64,000 bases of DNA from Plasmopara viticola (GCA_001695595.3 MBPM02000025.1:248001-312000); one strand, 5' to 3'. Positions 44,540-57,900 are shown, counted from the stretch's first letter. Numbers and translations: made by a program. The notes: generated from the sequence alone by a model not told the origin.

Positions 44540-47500
44540 CTATTCAAGCTGCACTTGATGCGCGATGTGGTTCGCCTCGGCGTCCTTTATCTCCTGGTCC
44601 AGCTCAGTCCATGACTCCTCAAAGAGGTTTCCAGCAATGACTCGCTTAGCCATTTCGAGTTTAGGTTCCTTATGTTTGGGGTTATTGCACAAATCAATTG
44701 TCATGGCTGTAGCCTTGGTTTCGTCACTGCACCACGATTCGCACCAAAGCCACTCCTGCGGCAAAGAAAAGATAGGAATTTGATCCTGCACATAGTTAGG
44801 CAGATCCTGGTCCAGATTTGACAGTGAGTTGGGATCCGCGCTAAGCTGGCTGTACACCGCACGCAGCATATCACCGGCCGCCATCTGTCGGAAGAGCGCA
44901 AGGTCGACAACGTACAGAGCACTGATATGGTATGGCTTTCCGCGTAAATGGTCCTTCCAGTAGCCTTGTCGCCAAAATTGAAAGCCAACGTTGCGAGAGT
45001 CACAAAACGGCGTGTAGCCATACGGCTTCCCTTCCAAGTCGAGTTCCCACAATTCCTTTAAATCTGCACGCACGACTTGGTCCGCATCAACGTATATAAT
45101 CTTCTGCACACCCAGCGGGAACAACACGTCCAAAAAGAGAATTTTGTAACCCCAGATAATGCGCTGTTTTTCAGTCTGCTGACGCAACCAATTGGGCCAC
45201 TTATAAGTCACAAGACGAATGTCCATGCCAAGCTGATCGCGCAGTACTGGAATGCATTTTTTAAAATCAGGCGACAAAAAGTTTTCCAATAGCCAGAACG
45301 TCACCGGATTGTTGGTCCGCTTAAGAACACTCGACATCATGATCTTGACAAATCGTTCATAGAGATAGCCAGACGCTACAGAAAAGACATGAATGGTCTC
45401 GCCCGTACGTTGAGTTTTATGTACAAGGGCACCCTGTCCAGTAGCTTTATTAGTGTGGTCGGCTTCGTTCACTGCACCTCCCAACGTCTTGTCGTCAGTT
45501 TTGCCCATCACGTTCAGTAGCGAATCCCAGTAAGAGCGGAAGCTTCCATCGTCTTTACCGGGCGCTTCCGTATCCGACTTTGACGAGGACTTACGTTTTG
45601 ATGCTGTATTCTCAACTGACTGAAGCAGCTCTTCATTTTCCATGCCAGCCTTTTTGCGAACAAGCAATTGCGAAATGTGTGAGCCAAAGTCGTAAACTAC
45701 GATGGGATGAGCCGCCAACGGTTGGTCGGTGGTAGGGTCAATGATATCGAAAATCTCGGCGGCTCTGCCCTTCGCCAAATGTAAGGACCAAACACCGGGC
45801 GTGGCTTGAAGCTGAAAGTAGCCTAAATTTTGCATTACAAGCGTATCGCGGTGCAGCAGTTGAGCACCGACCTCCCGCTCAAGCACCAACTGAAGGCCGT
45901 TCGGAGGGGAGAACATGTTAAAAGTCATGTCCCGACACTGACCATAAACTAGCAAGCTTTCCAATTGAAACACGGCGCGCGTCGTCGACTTCACCGCTGT
46001 AGAACTATCTGGGTCGACGCGTAAATTGTCCAAATCATCACCGGCTTGAAAAGTTTGTACGTTCCAGGCCTCGGGAGTGTCAATTTTCATAGTTAAGATT
46101 GGATGCACGGGTAACTTGCGAAACTCAACGCTTGTAGCAGCAAGTGAAGGCTTCTTATCAAAAAGGTATCGGTAAAAGCGTTGCAGTGGAAATTCTGTGT
46201 ACTCGTCAGCAGGAATTAATATCAGTTCAATAGTGGCGTTCAACTGTGAGTGAAGCATGCGGAGCATCGAGCTCATGACCTGTGCAGCCTCAGACAAAGG
46301 ATCAACGTAAGCAGCGACCTGAAGTGACTGATCACCCTGTAAACGAATCGTGTTGAGGGAGTCTTCGTGTACAATCATACGGGATGTTCGATCAGTCTTG
46401 ACGTACTTATCAACAACGCCAGTAGTCCTCATGACACTAAGGCTCAAACGATCAGCTTCTTTGGCATCAAGCGCAACATTGCGCTTAATAAGTGCCTTTG
46501 CCACAGGCTGAGTGCGATGTTTTAGATCAAACTTCAAAATTGTTGCCACATCTTCGTCGGAGAGCGACTGTGGCGGAAGACTTACTTGCCTTCCATTGAC
46601 AAACAGATACGGAAGAGCAAGTTTGGACGTACTTTCTTCTTCAAATGCAGGTGGAAATCGCGAACGCAAAAGCGTGTTGAGCTGCGTAAGCTTGCGACGT
46701 CGCTTGGTAGTCAGCCACTTGCCTTGCTTTCTGCTTAAAAGCGCTTCAACTTTTTCAAACATTGGGTCCACTTCAAGTTCGTTCTTTGCTGTCTTTGTCC
46801 AAACACCTTTAAGCTTCTCTATCATCGCGTGGACAGATTTCTCTTTTACAATGCAGTCCAAAGCTTCCAATACAAATCTCAAATAAATTTCCTTGTCCGA
46901 ATTACCTACAGTGGCAACAATGGCAGCCATAAGCTCACCCACACCTTCACTCTTCGCATCGCCATTCAATTGAGCCACAAGCCCAACGCGCAACGACTGC
47001 TTCGAATCTTCTAGTACAGCTTTAACAATTCGATAAGCATAACCAGCATTTCGTACGTCACTAAGATCTACTGGAAATATCACAGTCTGCTCCTTCGGCA
47101 CAGCTCGAGAGCCAGGTGCATGCAGATACGTAATCGCACTTCGTGCTGTAGCTTCCAAACGGCCGTCGACATCATCCGCAACAAAATGGCGCGATGATTT
47201 CGCACCCATGTCCCCTGGTTTGCCTCCCGTGGTCTCAAAAATGGACAAGTACGCAGGATAGGCATCTTGCGCGTTTAAAAGCTCTTCAATGAGATCCATT
47301 TCTTCATCGAGCTTGCCTTGATGAGCCATGTCCACATACAATGGCTGATCACGACCAAAGTTTGCCATGATCGACTTCTGAATATCCAAATTTCTTTGAA
47401 TAACACCATTGAAGACGAGTGAGTCCAATGGTAAATGCTTCAAATGAATATACTCCGTCATAGCTAGCACTTCGTTATCAAACTGGTCACTATTCAAACA

Positions 47501-49650
47501 CGCCAATGCTTCATCTTCGTTGTCTTCAACTGTTCCGAGTTCTCCAGCTGCTTCAGCATACGCTTCTATCAAGCGTTCGACCAAAATGGTAGGGCTTGCA
47601 TCTTCACCAACCCGTGCAATAAATTTTGAGGCAACACGAGAAGAAACAACCAGGTCTTCTTCTGTATTTGTCATGTCTTCCTCATGACCCTGTGACTTAA
47701 TGTTTTCGTTGTCGATATTTGCAGCCTCAGCTCGATCCTTTGACTGAGCTAGCATCAAAAGCTTTGCAAAATGCCAGGAGCTGGCCTTGCAGGTTGCCTT
47801 GCAAGCCTTGTACTTCTTCACTACTGCCTGGCGCTCATCAGACGTTTTACTCGCCATCAGCTCTTTTGACGATACGAGGAGAGCCCACTGGACAGGGGCG
47901 CCACGCATTCGCATGAATCCAATATGAGACAATGCAGCACGGCCAGCACCTGTCAGTGGATTCATTACAAGAACGCATTCGTACATATTTTTACGAACAA
48001 AAATGAGGCTCCACGCTGGACGCCGAAGCACGTTGATATCCGACGACCAATTCGTAGATTCTGGATCTGTCTCAATGTTGTTCAAGTACAAAGGCGTTGA
48101 TCCGCCCATGGACCCACGCACGTGGATACGCACGACCGACTGCTCCTGGTTCGTTTTAAGCACATGCGTCAGCATCTCTTCCACCGCTGTCTGATCTAAA
48201 GGCAATCCATCAAGCTGTTTAGCCACGGACCATTCATTTTTTAAAGTCTTCATAAAGTCAAACACATTAAACGAGCGTTCCGTAGGGTCAACAGCAATGC
48301 CGTTCATAATAAACTTATTCGTCAGTCTTCGAGTCATCGATTGCACCCGTGTGGCTGCAATTTCCTCACGAAGTTCATCAGAAATTAACTTGCGCGAGAG
48401 CGCCAGCTTTTTTGCTTGAACGGGAAAGTCTTGTGAAAGGGTTTCAAGCTTTTTAAGTGGGTTTTTAGCATCCACGATCGCACGGACTGCACTTGCACCC
48501 AAATCCTTAAAATGCCATGCCTTAAGCTCCTGTTCCTGCTCGCTCTCAGCCTTTTTGACCAAAATGTCGTTAAATAGCTTTAAACTTTTAGAAATTGCGC
48601 TGTGACGAGCCATCAAAGGCTTGAACAAGAATCCGTAGATCTCTTCATCATCAATATCTTCATCCTCGTCGTCTTCATCGCTTTCCTCATCTGCATTAAA
48701 GTCACCATTGCCAGACGTTTTCGAGTCATCAATCGTCTTGTATTCCATGTTTTTAATATCCAGTCCCACGCCATACCCCTGCAGCAGCGTTTTCAAGTGC
48801 GAGTCATGTGGGTAGTGGCGCACTATGTATTGTAATTTGTTCTCCTTTGCTTCGCTTACAAGCCTCGAATGGAAATCGTGAAACTTTGATGTGCCTACGA
48901 GACCGTAAAGAATTGCCGTCATAACTGCTTTGTCCTCAGACTCGGGAGCAACATACGGATACTTGTGATCCACTTGTAACTCAACGTCATTAATACCAGC
49001 AGCCACGCACGCCTGGTCATTCAACGGCTCTTTCTTGCCATGCATAATGGCATTTAGCTCGTCTACCGAGCAAGCCACCGCTTCCACACAGTGGGGCTCA
49101 TTGTAAAAGACCGCCCATGTATCTGCATCCTTGCCACACGGACGGATACCAGAGTCTAAGCCCAACTGTCGAAACATTTCCACCTTGACTGAGTACGTGC
49201 GTGTTGCCAGCATAAGCTCCAAAACCTACATAGCAATGCCAATTAAACTGCAATGTCTTATAAATTAATGAAATTGTTTCGTACATTTTTGAGTCCGGGC
49301 GCGATGCTCTCGGCCACAGTCACCGCGACATACCCCAAGGCATCCACGTCACTGCCCATAAACTCCACATATGACGTGCGCATTCCCATTTCCTCTAGAA
49401 ATTGCCAAAAGTACAGCGGATTCTCCTCTGCCAAGAATTCACTGCATAAATAATATAAAACACCATTACACAAGATCATTGCAGATGAAAATCTAATCAT
49501 CTTGTACCTGGTTTCCATGAGCGGAAACGACGGGGAGCTGGGCCAACTGGCTGTCAAGTTCACATGCACGCTACGCGCAGAAGCTGGGGATGGCTGCACA
49601 CCTGCGAGCAGTGCCGCCAAACCTGCGCTCAACCACGGCATTAGCTGCAT
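44540..49650 (-). CDS. UGGT: UDP-glucose:glycoprotein glucosyltransferase (UGGT), three exons
   Basis: UGGT is the ER folding sensor that re-glucosylates N-glycans of misfolded glycoproteins for another calnexin/calreticulin cycle. Minus-strand exons: 49650-49508, 49441-49285 and 49225-44540. The GT-AG introns are 66 and 59 nt, and the joined frame is 1661 residues. The ATG at 49650 begins a signal peptide (MQLMPWLSAGLAALLAGVQP, cleavage probably near residue 26). The following SVHVNLTASWPSSPS, FLAEENPLYFWQFL and LATRTYSVKVEMFRQLGL match the family N-terminus. Thioredoxin-like and beta-sandwich regions fill the middle. The GT24 catalytic domain covers about 1385-1640 (IHVFSVASGYLYERF; DxD at Asp1480 and Asp1482 in YVDADQ; LDQDLPN). 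The protein ends HQVQLE rather than an HDEL/KDEL-type signal. The 66-nt first intron is open in frame, so retention would add 22 residues. It is divergent from U1-70K, with 268 bp between start codons. Confidence 0.96.
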
Positions 49651-49844
49651 TGTGCTCGACTTGATAGAGTGACTGTCAGGGTATCCACGTGGAGGACCTT
49701 TTAAAGTTACTATTTCATGTATTATAAAACCTTTTATATTGCATAAGCTACCGCTTGGTTCACGTGCACGTTTAACAAAGGTGAGAGATCGCGCTCTTCG
49801 TGTAGCGTATCTATCGCTACACGCACTGAAGCGCCTCACAATGC

Positions 49845-49868
49845 CTCATTGTCTTCACTAATTTTTGG
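49845..49868 (+). promoter_or_regulatory. candidate oomycete initiator for U1-70K
   Basis: The sequence CTCATTGTCTTCACTAATTTT lies about 50 bp before the U1-70K ATG. It resembles the oomycete core promoter, an initiator of the TCATT type followed by an A/T-rich flanking element ATTT. The position fits a short 5' UTR. The match is approximate. Confidence 0.4.
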
Positions 49869-49918
49869 CATTACATTCGTGTACCCTTTTATCATACTCA
49901 GAACGCTTTGCATCTACC

Positions 49919-50878
49919 ATGATCAACCCAAACGCTCACCGCAAGATGACGCCTAAGGGGCAGATGAGCTCCAGTGGCATGGGGCCCGCCATCATGCACC
50001 TTCCGACGCACCTTAAGGTTCTCTTCGAGCCGAATCCGCCATTGGATCATCTACCTCGTTTGGTTAAGCGCAAGATGCCGCCGTACACGGGACTTGCAGG
50101 GTTTCTTGAGGTGTTTGAAAACGAAACGCCCCCGCAACGCGCCGTGATGGAAACACCCATGGAACGTCGAGAGCGCCGCCGCCAGGAGAAGATGGCAATC
50201 AATGATGCTAAGATTCAAAAGGACCGGGCCAGGTGGGACCCAAACGCTGAGGACCCGCGGAAGACGCAGGATGCGTACAAAACGCTTTTCGTGGGGCGCA
50301 TAAGCTACGAAACCACAGAGCAGCAGCTGCGCCACGAATTTGAGCAATACGGACCAATAAAGAGTGTGCGACTTGTGGAAGACGCCGAAGGAAAGTCGCG
50401 TGGTTATGGCTTCATTGAGTACGAGAAGGAAGCGGATTTGAAGGCTGCGTACAAGTACGCCGACGGCAAGAAGATTGACGGACGTCGCGTGGTCGTAGAT
50501 GTTGAACGAGGTCGTACGGTAAGGGATTGGCTGCCTAGAAAATTTGGTGGTGGCATTGGCGAGACCCGCAAAGGAGGAGCGGATGTGAATGTCAAGTACT
50601 CGGGAAGAGAGGCCATTGGACATTTCCAGGTCGGTGCAGCGCGTGATGAGGGAGGTTTCAGGGGAGGTCGTGAACCCCAACGTGATCGAAGTCGCAGTCG
50701 TGGACATGCGGCTCCTGAGAGAGAACGCCGTCGATCGAGATCGAGATCGCGAGATCGTCGACGCGACCGTGGTCACGACCGCAATCGTGATCAAGACCGT
50801 AGTCGCGTCCGTGACCGCAGTCGTGATCGTGATCGCCGAAGCCGCAGAGACTCTCGTGATTATTCGCGTAGGTACTGA
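49919..50878 (+). CDS. SNRNP70: U1 small nuclear ribonucleoprotein 70 kDa
   Basis: U1-70K binds stem-loop I of U1 snRNA and helps recognise 5' splice sites. The single-exon gene from the ATG at 49919 encodes 319 residues. The N-terminal U1snRNP70 region (1-110) contains LKVLFEPNPPLDHLP and a basic helix (ERRERRRQEKM). The RRM spans about 122-195, with RNP2 LFVGRI (123-128) and RNP1 RGYGFIEY (161-168). It is followed by RGRTVRDWLPRKFGGG, typical of the family. The C-terminus is an RS/RD-rich tail (RDRRRDRGHDRNRDQDRSR). The frame extends upstream to 49865 without an ATG, so Met at MINPNAHRK is the start. It shares a 268-bp divergent promoter region with UGGT. Confidence 0.97.
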   Translation: MINPNAHRKMTPKGQMSSSGMGPAIMHLPTHLKVLFEPNPPLDHLPRLVKRKMPPYTGLAGFLEVFENETPPQRAVMETPMERRERRRQEKMAINDAKIQKDRARWDPNAEDPRKTQDAYKTLFVGRISYETTEQQLRHEFEQYGPIKSVRLVEDAEGKSRGYGFIEYEKEADLKAAYKYADGKKIDGRRVVVDVERGRTVRDWLPRKFGGGIGETRKGGADVNVKYSGREAIGHFQVGAARDEGGFRGGREPQRDRSRSRGHAAPERERRRSRSRSRDRRRDRGHDRNRDQDRSRVRDRSRDRDRRSRRDSRDYSRRY

Positions 50879-51638
50879 TTGATGCATTGCAATAGCTGGA
50901 CAACTTTATCGTAGGTGTAACTGCACTTGCTGTCATCAACTGAGGTACGAGGTTTTAGTGATGTTGCGCAATTCGTTTCCTCTTCGGCATACTTTAATTT
51001 TTTAACGCTAAATTATTAAGGTACGTTAGTCAAATAGAGCTGAAATACAACAGGACCTCCACATCAGTGTATTAAAATCGGTCGCCATTCATAAAACCTT
51101 GTTGTGTGTGATTAGTCACCTCTGACTTTTGGTAGTTATTGACTTATATCCCCGGTCATTGTAAGTCAACCTCTTGAACAGAGGGATCTCTCTAAGAAAA
51201 TGTTTCTAAACAAAAATTAAAAAAATTGTCGATAATTTGTCGAGTTAGCACGATCATCGTCATCGTCATTATCATTGGAGTCGTCATCATCTTCACTGTC
51301 TTCTTTGTCACCATCTGAATTATCATTGTCTGACTTCATCTTTGCTCTTAACAGTCTTAAATCGGATGCGGCATTTCCACAAGCAATTTACAATATCGCC
51401 GAAAAAATCGGTGTCAATAGGCTACAAGATATCAAACTGAGAAGACGCGTTTGCTTGCCAAGATATTGAGCGAACCGATTCTAAGTGTATCCGTGCAATT
51501 AGTCAATTAACACGAAAGAAAATTTCCGCATTTTCAGCTCATATAATGAGCTCGTTGATCGAGGGGGAAATAGTATTAAAAAGAGGCATTTATAGATCTT
51601 TAAATACAAATGCGGCACTAAAACAATTATCCAAGTTG
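50879..51638. other. 760 bp downstream of U1-70K
   Basis: The first part is the U1-70K 3' flank. The plus-strand frames at 51275-51469 (serine-rich, then AIYNIAEKIGVNRLQDIKL) and 51546-51650 (MSSLIEGEIVLKRGIYRSLN) look like pieces of a former coding region that the SINE-like copy interrupts. I cannot name it. Confidence 0.4.
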
Positions 51639-51650
51639 TTCCAAAAAGAT

Positions 51651-51977
51651 GCTTCGGAAAAGGTTGGGGTGACGCCCTCCTTCCAAGCGCGGGGGCTAAA
51701 TGCTCGCGCGCTTCGGGCAGGTGCTCTCGGACATCTGCAGGTCTCTAACGAGTCTCACCCTCGACGCGACGGTCTCCAGCACCAGGGCGCCACCTGGGCT
51801 ATTACCAAGTCAGAGCTAAAGAAAATAATGGAAGGCCCTCACGACCTCGGTGCTGGCTGCACTGCCCGCCGAACGAGACCCGACGTATGCGGACACCACT
51901 CTATGCCGTGGACTAGCCAGACTGAGCTTAGCACGTGCATAACTTGGCAACGCGATAACGTAATACATTACATTACA
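51651..51977 (+). mobile_element. SINE-like retroposon, copy 2
   Basis: This 327-bp insertion is flanked by a perfect 12-bp direct repeat, TTCCAAAAAGAT, at 51639-51650 and 51978-51989. The body matches 11447-11770 in the same orientation and ends in a TACATT-type repeat tail. The two copies have different target sequences, so they are independent insertions of one family. The tail unit differs (ACAAT against ACATT). Confidence 0.86.
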
Positions 51978-51989
51978 TTCCAAAAAGAT

Positions 51990-54900
51990 TTGGTGGGGTT
52001 TTGGCTTGTAGTCACAGAATTCTCGTGCTGTCCGATTTCACAATTTTCTAAAATATGCCTTAAAAATATGACCTACTATCGCGTGACACGAGCTGTTTCG
52101 CATGTCATTTAAGAAAAGCATAACATACCGCATCAAGAAAATCGTTCTCTTTCCAAATTCATTAACGATATCAAACAATGTGGATTGACAAACTCGTTTT
52201 TGTCAAATGTGGACCCACTATGAGTATCTACACATTGCCTCAGACAGTACACCCAATGCTATAGCGCAGTCAACTCAAGAAAATTTATTAGAATCTCGCA
52301 GGCTTGCGGTTGACTTTCAGAGCAATCATATATATAATCGGATAGCGCCTTTTCTCTATATATATCAAGAATTATGCACGAAAATATACGTCTAGAAGCT
52401 CAATTTGTTCTTATTTAGCGTCTTTGTAGAGCATTCAAGCAGCAACTTTGGGTTTTTGGTAAAACAAGATTGCAAAATTTCTTACTCTAGCGCTGGCATC
52501 TTTAAACTTGACGCAGCCTCATAAAATCAGGCGCATCAATTGGACGGGAAGCCTATTTTGCCACAGCGCTGACAGGTCAGCCACTTTCAGGAGTGTATAT
52601 AAGTGTGAGTGTACGCTTATTTGTGGTTTGTAGACGTCAAGGAAGATAAAATGGACAGATCTGTGGCGGTGTAGCATCACGCTGCCTTAAAAGAGTGAAT
52701 GTGCGCCTGGTTGTAGCTCTATTGCGTCTGTGCACGTCCAGAAAGATAGCTTAGTAGTCGGAGCTCGACTTTTTGGGTGTGGCTTGCGCTCGTTGATGGA
52801 CGACTATGATCCGGCATTAGCCAACCCACACGCTCCCGTATCAAAAGTGTCTTGTTTCACCACTTAGGCATAAATTTGGCGCAGATCAACATCGAACTTC
52901 GGTCCAGTGAAATCGGAGCTCTGTCACTTTTGAAGGAACCACGCCTTCAATCTTGAACTCTGGGGCTTGTCTAATCACGTCCACCTAAACTATTTCGAAG
53001 CGCTGCTTGGTCAATCCAACGAGTGCGCGCATTTGACATTTTGTTGCGCATTGCCTTGCTCCCAACACTTCTGTCAACAAGAGAGCAATCGGGCCATTAA
53101 CTGATCACCAAGATCGCGATCCGTTATCGTGTCAATAATATGATTCACATCTTACGGCAATTATCAAAATTTTAGTCTTTGCGCGCAGTATAGCTGTTCA
53201 TTACCTAAGCAGGTTTTTCGGGGGCAACTCATCTAAATGCTTTTAGCATCATAGCCCTACCTGGCGAGAGACAAACTCGAGCCAATTAGCTGTATTTAGT
53301 TCACGCTGCCGTTTAATCGAGTTTATTTGCGTGGGATAATGCCGCTTGGCGAGATCAAGTCAATCGGGACATCGGCGAGCACTTTCAACACCATGCGCAA
53401 GACAGCACAAGCCAAGGGGAGAGTCATTGACCCCAATCGCTTGGACACATGGTGTGCGTGGTCCAAGATGGTCTCTTTGCTCTTTCAGCCGGTTATATTC
53501 CGGCAAAGGTTTGTCAGAAACTTGGTAAAAATGGGTTGCTCGTACCAATTACTTGCCAGGTCGGGGCTTCCCCTAAAGTTTGTCGGCAGGTGCCAATCAT
53601 GCTTAAAGGCGGCTGGAACTTTACGACTCAACGTGTGTGCTTACTTCTTACCGAATTTTTTCGGTAAATAATATCAGCTCGGAGATGGCTAGTATGCAAC
53701 TACGAGAAGTGGACTCAAGTTCTGAGCCACCATATCAGTAGTGGCCACTAAACATCTGTCAATCCAAATTGATTGAGCCATGATACTGCGAGGCGACGAT
53801 CAAGCCACTTCTGGTCTACCCCGAACTTGGCTATGGGGCACGATCCGAGATGCGTTTATAGATTAAAGTATTGATAGTTATTTTCGACATTAACCAGCAT
53901 CATCACATGGTTTGCAACGTTGCTGCTTTTAAGAAATAGGCTGCATCCGCTACAAGTCCTTAAAGATGTCCATTTGACCGCCAAATTTACGTACTGCTTC
54001 GCACATATAGCGCTTCCGAATATTTTAATGGTTGTAAGCGCTGCGAATATTTTCTCTGGATCAAGGCCGCTTCTGCAGTCAGAACATGTAAGCGATAAGC
54101 CACGTCTACATTGATTTGGATCAGCTTTGTATGCAAAGCCTATAAAGTTGTAAGGTCTCTCGTCTATATCGACCGAGAAACCGCCTTGATCAGATTGTCC
54201 GACGCAGTCATTAACCTCAACTTTAGATGCTGGCGGCACTAATAGTACTCTCGAAGGCTTATACAGCTCCAAGATACAACAGCATCGAGTGTGCTCGCTG
54301 AATCGTCTTGTTTGAACAGAAGAAAAATAGTTTATGTTAAATAAATTACTAATTTATGCTGAACAATTATCCTAGCTACTTTATCAAACGGATCAAGACA
54401 GCAGTATCACCTGCGTTGGCCTCGCCTGTGTCGGTATTTCGAATATGTGAGTTTTGTAGACTTAGGACCATCATGACTGAGCAAATAAGGCTTACTTAGT
54501 TCATTTTGTAAGCCACAATTGTTTAGGATCTCACGCCATCAGCTTTAATAGCTACTGACTAATTTCGAGCATACACTTCTGGCTCTATGACAAAATAGAA
54601 TTGGTCATTTTCACGACAACATAAAGTACAGAAATTTTAATGCGTGGCTACTCTCTAGCAGTGGAAAAGCTGACAAAGCAAATACGTCATTTTATGTCAC
54701 AGGAAGGTGAATTCAGTGCTTCTGCTACCTTCCTGCTACGACTTAGGACTTTCTATTAAGTCTTGCCGTGATTAGATTGCTTCTTTTGAACAAAAATCTC
54801 GCGGGCTGCATCATATGAGGTCGGCAATGCAATATATATAGTTTTAGGTGTAAGTTGTAGAGATTGAGTTGACATAGAATCATTACTTTTTTAATTGATT

Positions 54901-57900
54901 GCCACTACTAAATACTTGTGCTCCTCGTTTATTAAATTCTCTCCCCGAATATTTGCTATGTTTTATGAAAATCTAAGCTCGCCAAAGCTATGTGCAGTCT
55001 TCGCTGCTTAGTCTCCAATCTATCCAATGTAGCGGTTATGTGTTTTGTATCCCATCATTGCCCGTATCGATCTTTTATGTTTCCCATAGCTCTATTGTTA
55101 AATATTTGACACTTTTTGTATCGCAAAGCTGCCTTGATTATCTGTATATCGTCCTTTGGCAAGCAACAAATATTAAGTGCTAACGCTCACAATCCTGATG
55201 AGAGCCGTACTACAGTCCCTACACCATCAGCCATAAAAGTGATATTAAGAAAATATCTTTTAAGCTATAGCTAAATTTGATTGCTTACCGGATGACGTAA
55301 GCTTTCATTATTTTTAAAACTGATATTACTGATGCTGTTTGAGAGCTTATTTAGTGCGTGCTAATATCCGAACTCATTCCAACTTACCAAAACAATCCAT
55401 AATGGCCAGCTACACAGTAAGATTGGTACTGATAAAAAAAATTATATTAACAATGGCGAGCTCTGTATATACATTTATAATTCATTTACTATTTGTAATT
55501 TGCGCTGACAAGCTAAAAAAGAAAGCTGCCGCAAGGTCCGATTGCAAGACGCTTGTAGGCTGTGAGATCAAAACCAGCTTGTATACCGTGAAAGTCTATT
55601 CACATCTTTAAGTAGACGAAAAAAGTGCGCTTCTCTTTTTAATACTGCGTGCATTACATGTTGAACAAGACTGCATTCTAAAAAAGTGGAATTGATTGAG
55701 TGGCAATGTTTCTCATACAGTGTTTCTTCCTGAATGACTCACCTCCGGATGGGATATGTCAAAACTGGCAGCAAGTTTGCTACTTTATGCGCCAGATTAA
55801 ATGTTCTAACAGGCTTGGCACTTGGCAAATAGTAAGTTTCAGCAATTGATTCTATAGCAAAAGTAGAGTATTCCTAGAGTAATTTCAGAAATAATTCCTG
55901 CAGCTTTGTTTTGCAAGATACTTCACACTAAACGAGTAAGATCAGACTATCTAGACCGACAACAGATCGATTTACGTGATAAAAAATACACGTTTAATCA
56001 ATATTTCAATTTTTACGTCAATAGTGTACGAACAAAAATTCGTATTTATTTTTCTTAATGTATTCTTAGTCCAAAGGCGTAGTCTACCGTGCATCACCCA
56101 TATATAGGGATTATGCTTTGCCGTGACAAATCCAATAAATTACGGAAGAAATACTTACGTACCTCTTCTTTCTTATTATTCATGCATCCTGGCATCTTGT
56201 CCAAGAATATCGTCAACCTCAATGTGACGTATCCGTCGTCACCGCCAAATTTTCCGGTAACGACCGTTTCGCCATGCAATTGATAATTTCCAGAGTGCAT
56301 ATGAAGTTGCGGATGATCCATAATCATTGAGAGCCAAACGATCTAATTTGCTGACGTAATTTAGGACGTGTAAGAAGCCAGATGGAGTAAACAAGAATGA
56401 TTGCCTTTAATATGGTAGCAAAAGATGGCTGAGAGACACCAATTAGGCTGTAGCAAGACAAGTTTTCGAATGGGCTCTCCATCAAATATCACTTTATACT
56501 TTGCTTTATGCACTACATACTCATTTCATTCACCGACTTCGCCAGGCTCGCCGCCCGAAGCCTCGTCCGACGACCGTCATTCAATAAGCTTTCTCCGCGC
56601 TTGTGTTATACTCAAAGTTCAAACGGTGCGCTGACTCGTAGCCTCAGTTTCGCTCGTTAAATCCTTTCTAATGAAGCTTTCTGGAATAATTCTGTCTTAT
56701 TAAATAGTTTTTTCCTGTCATCGCGTCATCATTTATATCCTAATCAAACAGATTTTATATCTCTGTCCTGTCTGTTTTGTTCATTTTGATGAAAATGATG
56801 TCCTCGACGATCCCACGCGAAAGACTTTTGCTCCTAGAAACAAAGACTGAACAAGTGAAAGGAGAAGGCCTTATCAAGTTGACGATAATGTCGATCGCTA
56901 TCCGTGACGCGACATAAGCACGATATTTACAATGCTTAAGATAAAAATGAGTAAATAAGACTAGCAAATTTCTCGGTAAGACATAGAGACATAGACACGG
57001 TTTTGTCTCCAAATTCTGTCTTGTAGCTATTAATGAAGCATTGTACTGTCGAGATTGTGACTACAGAGGAAGAAATTATGCAATATGTGTCTCAACTCAA
57101 ATATGTTTCTTAAAAAACATAAAGAGCCTACATTGTAAGCAGCTAAACGATGAAGTACAATCAAGTATACACCGTTAGAATTCCTGGGCCACATTGACCC
57201 TTGAGAGCCATTGTCATTTTGGAGAAAATAGCAACGCAAGCTTAGCGTCGATAACTGCAAAGCCAATCAGTGATGTGCTACAGTCTTTTTTTGCATTTGG
57301 GGTCGTGAGTTTAAGCTGTGGGACAGAGAAATCCGTTATCAGTTGCAAAGTTATCTAATTATGATACATCTCGTGTACTTTTATTTTGAGACCCATCATC
57401 CTGGACCAACGCCACCGCACCTCGATATGGCTCGAATAATTGATCAACCATTTATTTAAGCGCGTTCCCGGCAGACTTTCGGGTGTTTAGCAGACCAGCG
57501 CTATGTGTCTTAGCATATTTTGAGGTTAAGCGCGGCGATCATGTATCGAATCTACTAAGAGGCAGATTTCTGCTTTTTTAAACTGCGCGAACGAGAAATC
57601 TGCTTACAAAACAGTATACGATCGTCAGTGTATGTTTGCCTTCTCCAATGTTTTTCGCTTATCCTAATTTTTGTTGTTCGCTGCTACATACTATATGACT
57701 CAGCATACGACCAGTCGAAGGCTGTCAGCAATAGAGAATGTCATCTTCATAGTTGTGCGCTCTTCGACACGCGCAGACTGCATCTCATTGTACGTATAGC
57801 GTCTTCAATTAAAAACCAATCGTTTTCCGTTTTTGTCGTGTGGTTTAATAATTTGTCGCTCGACGAGTCTCCACTACTTTTGCAGCGAGCTGTACAACTT

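Noticed and set aside
44540..49222. UGGT beginning at 49222 as an intronless gene
   Set aside because: The codon is TTG. Two upstream exons joined by GT-AG introns supply the signal peptide and the conserved N-terminus.
50051..50887. 278-codon minus-strand open frame opposite U1-70K
   Set aside because: It is the antisense of the RRM and RS-rich tail of U1-70K; the repetitive codons keep the other strand open.
51546..52112. 188-codon open frame on the plus strand
   Set aside because: It runs straight through the SINE-like insertion and one target duplication, so its middle third is not host coding sequence.
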